The translations under genes were made by a program, and so were the position numbers. DNA of 64,000 nucleotides from Nocardia amamiensis (GTDB taxonomy: Bacteria; Actinomycetota; Actinomycetes; Mycobacteriales; Mycobacteriaceae), in contig NZ_JADLQX010000001.1 in assembly GCF_015477605.1 (NCBI RefSeq), positions 248,001 to 312,000 on the forward strand. The letters are read 5' to 3'. The notes beneath the pieces were generated by a model, which ran no database searches, was not told the DNA's origin, and saw only the letters and a list, made by a program, of their open reading frames with translations. Positions 50,058 to 57,837 of the stretch are shown one piece after another (position 1 is the first letter of the stretch; each line of letters opens with the position of its first letter).

Positions 50058-50912
50058 ATGACTTCGCCGAACGCGGTTCCCGATCGGATGCTCACCCGCA
50101 TCGGTGGACTGCTGCGCAAGGCCGAATCCACCGACAACGAACACGAGGCCGAAGCTTTCCTCGCTGCGGCTCAGCGGCTGGCCACGAAGTCCTCCATCGA
50201 CCTCACGGTGGCGCGCGCCCACATCGCGGGACGCGAGCGCAGGCCGACGCCGGTGCAGCGGATCATCCCGATCGGCGAGCCGGGCAAGCGTGGACTGCGC
50301 ACCTATGTCCAGTTGTTCGTCGCGATCGCCTCGGCCAACGACGTGCGCTGCGATGTAGCCAGGACCTCGACGCAGGTCTATGCCTACGGCTTCGACTCCG
50401 ACATAGACACGTGTGCGGCGCTGTACGCCAGTTTGTTGGTGCAGATGGTGCGGGCCTCCGACCAGTACATCAAATCGGGGGCCTACCGGTCGGCCACCGT
50501 GGAGAAGGTCGTCGTGGAGAAGCGCTGGGGACGTCAGGTTCGGCGCCGGGTGCAGGTGCCGGTCGCGGGCGTGACGGCACGGCTGAACTTCCAGATGGCT
50601 TTCGCCGCGCGGATCGGCCGGCGGCTGGCGGAGGTGAAGGCAGAAGTCGAAGCGGAAGTGTTGCCCGGGGACGCCGGTGCGACCGGTACCGCGCTGGCTC
50701 TGCGTGACAAAGAGATAGAGCTCACAGACTTCTACTCGCGGACATCGGAGGCGCGCGGCACCTGGCGCGGGCCGCAGGAGTCGACAGGGCACTCGGCGGC
50801 GGCGCGGGCAGCCGGGGATCGCGCGGGCAGAGCAGCGCGGATCGGCGCCTCGCCCGAGCTCCCCGCTGCCCGTGGGCAATTGACCCCGCCCGACGCTAGC
50901 GGACCGCCGTGA
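50058..50912 (+). CDS. DUF2786-domain protein
   Basis: A 284-residue protein. The DUF2786 domain occupies residues 10-50 (RMLTRIGGLLRKAESTDNEHE, AAQRLATKSSIDLTVA), followed by a longer conserved region with FVAIASANDVRC and basic helices (EKRWGRQVRRRVQVP). The C-terminal 50 residues are Ala/Pro-rich and probably disordered. Function unknown. Linkage with the TIGR04338-type metallohydrolase gene just downstream is the main clue, and a 41-codon ORF overlaps both. Confidence 0.85.
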   Translation: MTSPNAVPDRMLTRIGGLLRKAESTDNEHEAEAFLAAAQRLATKSSIDLTVARAHIAGRERRPTPVQRIIPIGEPGKRGLRTYVQLFVAIASANDVRCDVARTSTQVYAYGFDSDIDTCAALYASLLVQMVRASDQYIKSGAYRSATVEKVVVEKRWGRQVRRRVQVPVAGVTARLNFQMAFAARIGRRLAEVKAEVEAEVLPGDAGATGTALALRDKEIELTDFYSRTSEARGTWRGPQESTGHSAAARAAGDRAGRAARIGASPELPAARGQLTPPDASGPP

Positions 50913-51034
50913 GTGGAGCGCGCTCGGCAGGCACGGGCGGACCCGGTCGTGTCCGCTCGGCCGACGCGCCGACGGACAATCGCGTGCTCCTCTTCGCGCA
51001 TGGTCCGGCACCGGCCGTGGAGCAGCGTCGATGA
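50909..51034 (+). CDS. Possible 41-codon coupling ORF between DUF2786 and metallohydrolase genes
   Basis: GTG 50909 overlaps the DUF2786 stop (GTGA) and the ORF's own stop overlaps the downstream ATG at 51031 (ATGA). The predicted 41-residue product is Arg/Ala-rich (SGARSAGTGGPGRVRSADAP at the start) with no domain. It may be a real small protein, or a path for ribosomes to carry on to the downstream gene. Overlap at both ends is notable, but nothing else supports translation. Confidence 0.35.
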   Translation: MSGARSAGTGGPGRVRSADAPTDNRVLLFAHGPAPAVEQRR

Positions 51035-51543
51035 CCGTGCGCGACAGTCAGCGCGCCAAGGTGTACGACGCCGAACAATTGGTGCGCGGGGCATTCGATC
51101 GAGCCGACGAGCATGGCGTGCGAACCGTCGAGCTGTACGGCTCGCATCTCACCTTGCCGATCGAGCGCCGCTTCGCCTCGGTGGAGTCCGTACAGAGCTA
51201 CGCGGACAAGGTGCTGGCGCTCAATTGGGTTCGGGCGCGATGGGAACAGGCCGCGAGCCCGGTGCGCGTCCGTGCCCGCTCCGGAGTGACCGCCGCGCAT
51301 TACGAAGCTGCCGAGGCGGTCCTGGCGGTCCCGCTGCACACCGGCGGCACCGCTTGGGCGCTGCGCGAACTGGTGATCCTGCACGAACTGGCCCATCACC
51401 TGGAATCCGCACCCGCGTCCGTCGCCCCGCACGGCCCCGAATTCTGCAACCGCTACATAGAACTAGTCGACGGCATCATCGGCCCCGAAGCAGCGCTAAT
51501 TCTCCGCACCACCATGCTCGGCTGCGGAGTACGGCTCGGGTGA
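51031..51543 (+). CDS. TIGR04338-type putative metallohydrolase (HExxH)
   Basis: A 170-residue protein with a zinc-peptidase signature HELAHH (HExxH at residues 118-122) and a downstream HGPEF that could give the third ligand. The size and the companion DUF2786 gene fit the actinobacterial TIGR04338 family. Substrate unknown; no signal peptide, so it is probably cytoplasmic. A 14-bp inverted repeat just after the stop probably ends its mRNA. Confidence 0.85.
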   Translation: MTVRDSQRAKVYDAEQLVRGAFDRADEHGVRTVELYGSHLTLPIERRFASVESVQSYADKVLALNWVRARWEQAASPVRVRARSGVTAAHYEAAEAVLAVPLHTGGTAWALRELVILHELAHHLESAPASVAPHGPEFCNRYIELVDGIIGPEAALILRTTMLGCGVRLG

Positions 51544-51547
51544 GCTT

Positions 51548-51604
51548 CGAGTGGCACATGGTGGAGAGCCCATCTCGGACTTCTCCGCAGCCATGTGCCA
51601 CTCG
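51548..51604. terminator. Convergent 14-bp inverted repeat between metallohydrolase and menC
   Basis: CGAGTGGCACATGG (51548-51561) and CCATGTGCCACTCG (51591-51604) are perfect inverted copies with a 29-base loop, which itself contains GGAGA/TCTCC. It fills nearly all of the gap between two convergent genes, so it is likely a bidirectional terminator. Confidence 0.7.
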
Positions 51605-52585
51605 CTAGGGGGTGGGGGGTTGGAGGAGGGTGGAGACGCGAGTGAGGCGGGCGTGCCACCAGGCGGTGCGGTCGGGGTCGGGGTGGCGGTGGCGTTCCAG
51701 GAGGTCGGGGTCCGGTTGGGGTGGGGTGCGGCGGACCGGGAGATAGCCGTCGACCGGGCGGAGGGAGCCGGGGGTTACGTCGCCCGTGAGGAGGCTCAAA
51801 GTGCCGAGGCCGCAGGCGAAGTCGAGTTCCGGGAGCGCTCCCGCCAGTGCCAGCTGGGCGGCGAGGCCGACGCTGGTCTCCAACGCGGAGGAGACGACGC
51901 ACGGCAGGCCCGCGGCCTCGGCCACCTGGAGGGCCCGGCGGACGCCGCCGAGCGGGGTGCACTTGAGCACGGCGATATCGGCGGCCCCGGCGACCGCGAC
52001 CCGCAATGGGTCCTCGGCGCGGCGGATGGATTCGTCGGCGGCGATGCGGACGTCGACGCGGCGGCGCACCGCGGCCAACTCCTCGATGGTCCGGCACGGT
52101 TGTTCGACGTACTCCAGGCCGCCCGCGGCCTTATCGATCCGATCGATGTGGCGCACGGCGGTGTCCACATCCCAGACCGCGTTGGCGTCGACCCGGATCG
52201 CGCCGTTGCGACCGAGCGCGTCGCGCACCGCCTCTACCCGGGCCAGATCCTCAGCGAGCGAGTCGGGATGGTCGGCGACCTTCACCTTGGCGGTGCGGCA
52301 GCCGGACCGGGCGACGATCGCGTGCGCCTGCTCCGGATCGACGGCGGGCACCGTGCAATTGATCGGGATCCGGTCCCGCACCGGCTCGGGCCAGCCCGCC
52401 GTGACCTGTTCCACGGCCGTGGCCAGCCACGCGGCGGCCTCCTGGTCGTCGTATTCCGGGAACGGACAGAACTCGCCCCACCCGAGCGGCCCGTGGATCA
52501 GCATCCCCTCCCGCACCGTGATGCCACGGAATCGGGTCCGCATCGGAATGGCGTAGACGACGCTCTGCGTTGCAAAATCGCTCAT
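51605..52585 (-). CDS. menC: o-Succinylbenzoate synthase
   Basis: A 326-residue enolase-superfamily enzyme of menaquinone synthesis that dehydrates SHCHC to o-succinylbenzoate. Catalytic residues are all seen: Lys102 in AKVKV, metal ligands Asp133 (RVDANAVW), Glu161 (VEQPC) and Asp184 (AADES), and Lys208 (VLKCTPLGG). The SSALETSVG loop near residue 235 is also typical. No other men gene is within the window. The last 25 residues are rich in Pro, Arg and His and lie outside the barrel. Confidence 0.92.
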   Translation of the reverse strand: MSDFATQSVVYAIPMRTRFRGITVREGMLIHGPLGWGEFCPFPEYDDQEAAAWLATAVEQVTAGWPEPVRDRIPINCTVPAVDPEQAHAIVARSGCRTAKVKVADHPDSLAEDLARVEAVRDALGRNGAIRVDANAVWDVDTAVRHIDRIDKAAGGLEYVEQPCRTIEELAAVRRRVDVRIAADESIRRAEDPLRVAVAGAADIAVLKCTPLGGVRRALQVAEAAGLPCVVSSALETSVGLAAQLALAGALPELDFACGLGTLSLLTGDVTPGSLRPVDGYLPVRRTPPQPDPDLLERHRHPDPDRTAWWHARLTRVSTLLQPPTP

Positions 52586-52692
52586 TGATGAGCAAGCCTA
52601 TTCGGCCGCGCGGCCTCGTCGCGGGATTGCGCATGCCGACTCGAGTAGTTTCCCGGAGCCGGTGAAGAACGGGAGCCGGGATCGTTGACGAC

Positions 52693-53091
52693 ATGTTCGA
52701 GACGGGCATCCCACAGCCTCGGCCGCACGACCGGCCGTCCGCGCCTCGCCCCGGTCAGCAGCCGGTGCGGACCTGGGACTTGGTGCTCGCCATCGTGCTG
52801 TACTGTGCCGCCGCGATTCTCGGCCTGACCGCCGCATACTTCACGCTGTTCTTCGCGTTCGCCACCGACCCGTGCACGCCAACTACCTGTCGCACCGAAT
52901 ACCTCGCCTGGGCATTCGCCGTGTCCTGGGGCGGAACCGGGCTCGCGCTGGCCGGGACGTTCGCCACGCTCATCGTGGCCGTGATCAAGCGCTGGTACCT
53001 GTGGTTCTGGCCGGTGCTCGCGATGCTGCTGATCATCGGCTCGTTCTGCGGCGGCGCCGCCCTCGCGGCGCAGGTATACACCGGGCCGTGA
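52693..53091 (+). CDS. Small polytopic membrane protein
   Basis: A 132-residue protein with a Pro-rich cytoplasmic start and three hydrophobic helices (VLAIVLYCAAAILGLTAAYF, WAFAVSWGGTGLALAGTFAT, WYLWFWPVLAMLLIIGSF). A loop between helices 1 and 2 has two cysteines (DPCTPTTC), likely extracytoplasmic and disulfide-bonded. Function unknown. Followed by a second small membrane protein with the same general topology. Confidence 0.75.
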   Translation: MFETGIPQPRPHDRPSAPRPGQQPVRTWDLVLAIVLYCAAAILGLTAAYFTLFFAFATDPCTPTTCRTEYLAWAFAVSWGGTGLALAGTFATLIVAVIKRWYLWFWPVLAMLLIIGSFCGGAALAAQVYTGP

Positions 53092-53135
53092 GCGATCGAG
53101 ATGCACTGTGGCCGTGAGGCCATCATGCTGGGAAC

Positions 53136-53474
53136 ATGGCATGGCGCGTCCAGCGGCGAGCGAACGATTTCCTGCGCGTGGCGCTGGGCTCGGTGATCGT
53201 CGTCGGATTCGGCTGGTTCATGGCCTCTTTCGTCCCGCTCTACGAAGTGCTCGCGCGCGACGGCCGGGACGGGCGGGGTGTCGAGTATCTGCCGTGGGCG
53301 CAGGTCATCGCCTGGACCGGCATCGTGGCATCGGTGCTCGCCGCGGTCGTCTCGGTGCTGGAGAAGGTACGCCGTCGCCGGCCGATCGCCTGGACCCCGC
53401 TGATAGCGGTGCCGCTCATCCTCGAATCCTGGCTGGTCGGCTTCCTGATCGCGATCGTGCTCGTCTCGATATGA
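53136..53474 (+). CDS. Small polytopic membrane protein, relative of the preceding gene
   Basis: A 112-residue protein with three hydrophobic helices and the parallel segment EYLPWAQVIAWTGIVASVLA (compare EYLAWAFAVSWGGTGLALAG upstream), so the two are distant paralogues. The loop cysteines are absent. It starts 44 bp after the first. Function unknown. A strong hairpin follows directly. Confidence 0.7.
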   Translation: MAWRVQRRANDFLRVALGSVIVVGFGWFMASFVPLYEVLARDGRDGRGVEYLPWAQVIAWTGIVASVLAAVVSVLEKVRRRRPIAWTPLIAVPLILESWLVGFLIAIVLVSI

Positions 53475-53506
53475 GCGCGGTACCCACCCCGCGATGGGTA
53501 CCGCGC
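53475..53506. terminator. Convergent hairpin terminator
   Basis: GCGCGGTACCCA (53475-53486) pairs perfectly with TGGGTACCGCGC (53495-53506) around an 8-base loop, starting immediately after the membrane-protein stop and 6 bp before the thiolase stop on the other strand. It can end both transcripts. Confidence 0.85.
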
Positions 53507-53512
53507 GCGCAT

Positions 53513-54682
53513 TCACAACCGTTCGAGGATGGTCGCGTTCGCCAAACCTCCCGCCTCACACATGGTTTGCAAGCCGTAGCGGGCGCCGCGATCCTGCATG
53601 GCGTGCACCAGAGTGGTCATCAGGCGTGCGCCCGAGGCGCCGAGCGGATGCCCGATGGCGATGGCGCCGCCGTTGATGTTGACCTTGGCCAGGTCCGCTC
53701 CGGTGTCGTGCGCCCAGGCCAGCACCACCGGCGAGAACGCCTCGTTGATCTCGATCAGGTCGATATCGGACAACCGCAGCCCGGCACGCTGCAACACCTT
53801 CCTGGTCGCCGGGATCACGGCGGTCAGCATCAAGAGCGGATCGTCACCGGCCACGGCGAAGCTGTGCAGCCGGGCGAGCGGCTTCAGCCCGAGTTCCGCG
53901 GCCCGCTCGCTGGTCATGATCAACACCGCCGCACTGCCGTCGCTCACCTGGCTGGCGGACGCCGCGGTGATCTCCCAGCCGATCTGCGGGAAGCGGGCGG
54001 CCATGGCCGGGTCGTAGTAGGCCGGACGCAGCGCGGCCAGCGTCTCCAGCGTGCTGCCCACCCGGATGCCCTCGTCGGTGGCTAGTCCGCCGATCGGCGC
54101 GAGTTCCCTCGCGAACTGTCCGTTCTTGGTGGCCAGGGCGGCCTTCTCGTGGCTGCCGAGCGCGAACTCGTCGAGCTGGGCGCGGGTCAGTCCCCACTCG
54201 GCGGCGATCAGCTCGGCGCTGATGCCCTGCGGTACCAGGCCGTCCGGGTACCGTTCGGCGAAACCGGCCCCCGAGACGTCGTCCGAGCCGATCAGGTTGG
54301 CGCCCATGGGCACGCGGCCCATCGACTCGACGCCGGCGGCCACGACGATGTCGTAGGCGCCGGCGATGACGCCCTGCGCGGCGAAGTGGATCGCCTGCTG
54401 GCTGCTGCCGCACTGCCGATCGACGGTGGTGGCGGGGACGGATTCGGGATATCCGGCCGCCAGCGCGGCCCGCCGGGTCATGTTGGCGCCCTGCTCGCCG
54501 ACCTGGGTGACGATCCCGCCGATCACGTCGTCGATGAGGACGGGATCGATGCCGCTGCGATCCACCACCTCGCGCAGGCTGTGGGCCAGCAGGTCCACCG
54601 CGTTGATGTTGTGCAGTGCGCCGTTCGGCTTGCCTTTGCCGATCGGTGTGCGAACCGCTTCGACAATCACCGCGTCTCTCAT
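53513..54682 (-). CDS. Thiolase (acetyl-CoA acetyltransferase / 3-ketoacyl-CoA thiolase)
   Basis: A 389-residue thiolase, full length. The catalytic residues are the nucleophile Cys91 (RQCGSS), His345 (GHPLG) and the second Cys375 (MCEAGG). Degradative thiolases of steroid or fatty-acid catabolism such as FadA5 have this size and the VDRQCGSS context, so beta-oxidation is more likely than biosynthesis. It is divergent from an HxlR regulator with an operator-like dyad between them, so its expression is probably under that control. Confidence 0.93.
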   Translation of the reverse strand: MRDAVIVEAVRTPIGKGKPNGALHNINAVDLLAHSLREVVDRSGIDPVLIDDVIGGIVTQVGEQGANMTRRAALAAGYPESVPATTVDRQCGSSQQAIHFAAQGVIAGAYDIVVAAGVESMGRVPMGANLIGSDDVSGAGFAERYPDGLVPQGISAELIAAEWGLTRAQLDEFALGSHEKAALATKNGQFARELAPIGGLATDEGIRVGSTLETLAALRPAYYDPAMAARFPQIGWEITAASASQVSDGSAAVLIMTSERAAELGLKPLARLHSFAVAGDDPLLMLTAVIPATRKVLQRAGLRLSDIDLIEINEAFSPVVLAWAHDTGADLAKVNINGGAIAIGHPLGASGARLMTTLVHAMQDRGARYGLQTMCEAGGLANATILERL

Positions 54683-54723
54683 GGTGCTTCCTTCCGGACC
54701 GAGAGCCGAGCCGCCATGCCTGG

Positions 54724-54739
54724 CTCTATTAGCATAGAG
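54724..54739. promoter_or_regulatory. Operator-like dyad CTCTAT-TAGC-ATAGAG
   Basis: Perfect 6-bp inverted repeats with a 4-base spacer in the 99-bp gap between the divergent thiolase and HxlR-type genes. HxlR regulators bind short dyads of this kind near their own promoter. Confidence 0.6.
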
Positions 54740-54781
54740 TCAGGATAGCTCTGGCGATAGTTCAGGCAAGTCAGGCTCGGT

Positions 54782-55309
54782 ATGATGTTCGTCATGGCAG
54801 CAGTGATGGAAGGACCGTTGGCCGATCTGAGCTCGTGGCAGGCCGATGAGTGCTCGATCGCCAAGGCGCTCGGCATCGTCGGCACCCGCTCGGCGGTGCT
54901 CATCCTGCGCGAGGCGTACTACGGGACTCGCCGGTTCGACGGGTTCGCCAGCCGGGTCGGCATCACCGACGCGGCCGCCGCCACGCAGTTGCGCAAACTC
55001 ACCGAGGCGGGCGTGCTGTCGAAACAGCCGTATCAAGAGGAGGGCAAGCGCACCCGGCACGAATACGTGCTCACGCCGATGGGGCGGGATCTGCTGCCCG
55101 CGGTGCTCGCGCTCATGCAGTGGGGCGACGCGTACCTACAGGCGGGTCCGGCTCCACTGCTGCTGGTCGAGGAGGCGACCGGCGCTCCGGTGCGGGTGCA
55201 GGTGCGCAGCGAGTCGGGCCGGGAGATCGAGCTCGAGGAGCTCGGCGTGCGGCTCAATCAGGAGTATGTCCAGCAGCGGCGGAAACGCCGGTCCGGCGGG
55301 GGAGTCTAG
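54782..55309 (+). CDS. HxlR-family transcriptional regulator
   Basis: A 175-residue regulator. The HxlR winged helix is in about residues 20-110 (CSIAKALGIVGTRSAVLILR, FDGFASRVGITDAAAATQLRKL), with the conserved N-terminal cysteine (ADECSIAK) that in relatives senses reactive electrophiles. The C-terminal 60 residues are charged and carry EEATGAPVRVQV. Start may be 54782, 54794 or 54806; 54806 (MEGPLADLSSW) gives the common family N-terminus. It probably controls the divergent thiolase. Confidence 0.88.
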   Translation: MMFVMAAVMEGPLADLSSWQADECSIAKALGIVGTRSAVLILREAYYGTRRFDGFASRVGITDAAAATQLRKLTEAGVLSKQPYQEEGKRTRHEYVLTPMGRDLLPAVLALMQWGDAYLQAGPAPLLLVEEATGAPVRVQVRSESGREIELEELGVRLNQEYVQQRRKRRSGGGV

Positions 55310-55593
55310 GACGCCGCGACAAGCGGCTGGGACACCGCGCCCAGCCCCGTCGACCAGACGGCCGCTGCGCGGTGCCTGGATTGGCCGTCGAACGGACGCG
55401 ACACGCGGCTGGACCCGTCGGCCCGATGGCTTGCCGCACGGCGCACGAGTGGATCGGCCGAACGGACGCGACCGCGTCCTCGTCCGCGGGGCCGTCGTCC
55501 GTTCGACGGGATCCAGGGCGGGTTGCCGACCGACATCGACGGCTGACCCGCTCACCCGGATAGCTCAGGCGAGCGGGCCTTTCAGCGATCAGC

Positions 55594-56676
55594 TCAGTTG
55601 AGCCGGCCGCCGTCGGTGTCGAAGAAGTAGATGTGCTCGGCGTCGGTGGCCAGCCGCAGGCGAGTGCCCTTCGCGGGCGGATTGCGCCAGTCCGCGCGCG
55701 CCACAATGGTTTCCCCGGCGCCGCCGGTCCCGTCTCCGGCGCTGGTGCGGCCGTAGATGTAGGCATCGGAGCCCAGCTCCTCCACCACGTCGACTTCCAT
55801 CTCGATACCGGAGCCGTTGCCCAGTTCGAAGTGTTCCGGCCGGATGCCGACCGTGACGGTGGTCCCCGCCGCGTCGGCGACCGAACGTGGCAGTGGTACC
55901 GCATGCCCGCCCAGTTCGACACCGCCATCGGTGACCGGAAGCGTGAACAGGTTCATGGCGGGCGAGCCCATGAAGCCCGCGACGAACACATTGGCCGGAT
56001 CGCGGTACAGGTCGCGCGGCGTGGCGCACTGCTGCAGCAGGCCGTCCTTCAGCACGGCGACGCGATCGCCCATGGTCATCGCCTCGACTTGGTCGTGCGT
56101 GACGTACACCGTGGTGGTGCCGAGCCTGCGCTGCAACTGCGCGATCTGAGTGCGGGTCTGCACCCGCAGCTTCGCGTCCAGGTTGGACAGCGGCTCGTCC
56201 ATCAGGAACACCTGTGGCTGACGCACGATCGCGCGGCCCATCGCGACCCGCTGGCGCTGGCCGCCGGAGAGCGCCTTCGGCTTGCGATCCAGGTAGGGCT
56301 CCAGGTCGAGCAGCTTCGCCGCCTCCAGTACCCGCTTCTCCTTCTCCGCCTTGGCGACCTTGGCCAGCTTCAGCGCGAAGCCCATGTTCTCCGCGACGGT
56401 CATGTGCGGGTAGAGCGCGTAGTTCTGGAACACCATGGCGATGTCGCGTTCCTTGGGCTCGGCGTGCGTCACGTCGTTCGCGCCGATCAGGATGCGGCCG
56501 TCGTTGACCTCCTCCAGCCCGGCGAGCATGCGCAGCGAGGTCGATTTCCCGCAGCCGGACGGGCCGACCAGCACCAGGAACTCACCGTCCGCGATCTCCA
56601 GATTCAGCCGATCCACCGCGGGTTTGGCGGCACCGGGGTAGAGCCGCGTCGCGTGGTCGAAGGTCACAGTGGCCAT
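55594..56676 (-). CDS. sugC: Sugar ABC transporter ATPase (SugC / MsiK-like)
   Basis: A 360-residue MalK-type ATPase: Walker A GPSGCGKST (about 38-46), Q-loop FQNYALYPHM, signature LSGGQRQRVAMGRAI, Walker B VFLMDEPLSNLD, H-loop THDQ, then a C-terminal OB/TOBE regulatory domain from about residue 240. ATG 56676 (MATVTFDHATRLYPG) is the usual family start. The nearby lpqY-sugA-sugB operon lacks an ATPase; this one, 6 kb upstream on the same strand, is the obvious candidate and may serve several importers, as MsiK does in Streptomyces. Confidence 0.92.
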   Translation of the reverse strand: MATVTFDHATRLYPGAAKPAVDRLNLEIADGEFLVLVGPSGCGKSTSLRMLAGLEEVNDGRILIGANDVTHAEPKERDIAMVFQNYALYPHMTVAENMGFALKLAKVAKAEKEKRVLEAAKLLDLEPYLDRKPKALSGGQRQRVAMGRAIVRQPQVFLMDEPLSNLDAKLRVQTRTQIAQLQRRLGTTTVYVTHDQVEAMTMGDRVAVLKDGLLQQCATPRDLYRDPANVFVAGFMGSPAMNLFTLPVTDGGVELGGHAVPLPRSVADAAGTTVTVGIRPEHFELGNGSGIEMEVDVVEELGSDAYIYGRTSAGDGTGGAGETIVARADWRNPPAKGTRLRLATDAEHIYFFDTDGGRLN

Positions 56677-56890
56677 GACGAATTCACATCCCATCCCGGC
56701 AGGAACGTGCCGGACGATCCGAGTAAGGGCGGCACGATCCTACTGGGTCGGCGCGGTACGCGGGCAGGTTGTGTGCGGCCCGCGGGTACTGCCGACCGGG
56801 CGCGTCGACGCGCCGCGAGCGCCGCCTGCGGGAACCCGACCGCGCCGGTAGCCTCGATCGGGGAGCCAACCCGAGCGACGAGGAGAACGC

Positions 56891-57686
56891 ATGAGTCGTC
56901 CAGTTCGTGTCGGAGTTCAGCTGCAGCCGCAGCACGCGCCCGAGTACGGGCTGATCCGGGACGCGGTGCTGCGGTCCGAGGACGCGGGTGTCGACATCGT
57001 GTTCAACTGGGACCATTTCTTCCCGCTCACCGGGGACCCGGACGGCGCGCACTTCGAGTGCTGGACGATGCTGGGCGCATTCGCCGAGCAGACCGAGCGG
57101 GTGGAGATCGGCGCGCTGGTCACCGGCGGCGGCTACCGCAATCCCGACCTGCTGGCCGACATGGCGCGCACGGTCGACCACATCAGCGGCGGCCGCCTCA
57201 TTCTCGGCATCGGCGCCGGCTGGTTCCAGAAGGACTACGACCAGTACGGCTACGACTTCGGCACCCCGGGCAGCAGGCTGGCCCTGCTGAAGGAGAACCT
57301 GACCCGGATCACCGCCCGGCTGCCCAAGCTCGATCCACGGCCGACCCCGCGACATCCCGATCCTGATCGGCGGCGGTGGCGAGAAGAAGACGTTGCGGCT
57401 GGTCGCCCAGTACGCCGACATGTGGCACACCTTCGCCGACCTGGATCTGCTCGCGCACAAGAACCAGGTGCTCGCCGACCACTGCGCCGCCGTCGGCACC
57501 GACCAGGCGCGCATCGAACGCTCGGTGCAATGGCCGGGTGCGGCCAGGGCGCAGAGTTTCGTGGACGCGGGCGTGACGACGTTCACCGTCGGCGTCAGCG
57601 GGCCGGACTACGACCTCGGTGAGCTCGAAACCGCCATTCGGTGGCGCGACGAAGTCAATCCGGAACCCGTCAGCGGAATCGCCTGA
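56891..57686 (+). pseudogene. LLM-class F420-dependent oxidoreductase, frameshifted
   Basis: A luciferase-like TIM-barrel oxidoreductase of about 264 residues if repaired. The first part (residues 1-152; [44 protein letters not shown]) reads in one frame until the CCCC run at 57345-57348. The natural continuation ([28 protein letters not shown]) is in the next frame and runs to the stop at 57684-57686 (TGA). One extra C explains it. It could be an authentic inactivating mutation or a sequencing error. F420-linked function is inferred from the family. AGGAGAACGC precedes the ATG. Confidence 0.82.
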
Positions 57687-57837
57687 GCACGATAGCTCGG
57701 CCGGGTGATCCGCGCCGGCGCGGCATTCGGATCAGCGTGAACGGAATCCTCGACCACCGCCTGGGGCAAGGATTCGCGCCGTAGCGCCCTCGGGGTAGCT
57801 CCGAAATAGCAAATTCCCGCCGCTAGGGTTGTCCGTC

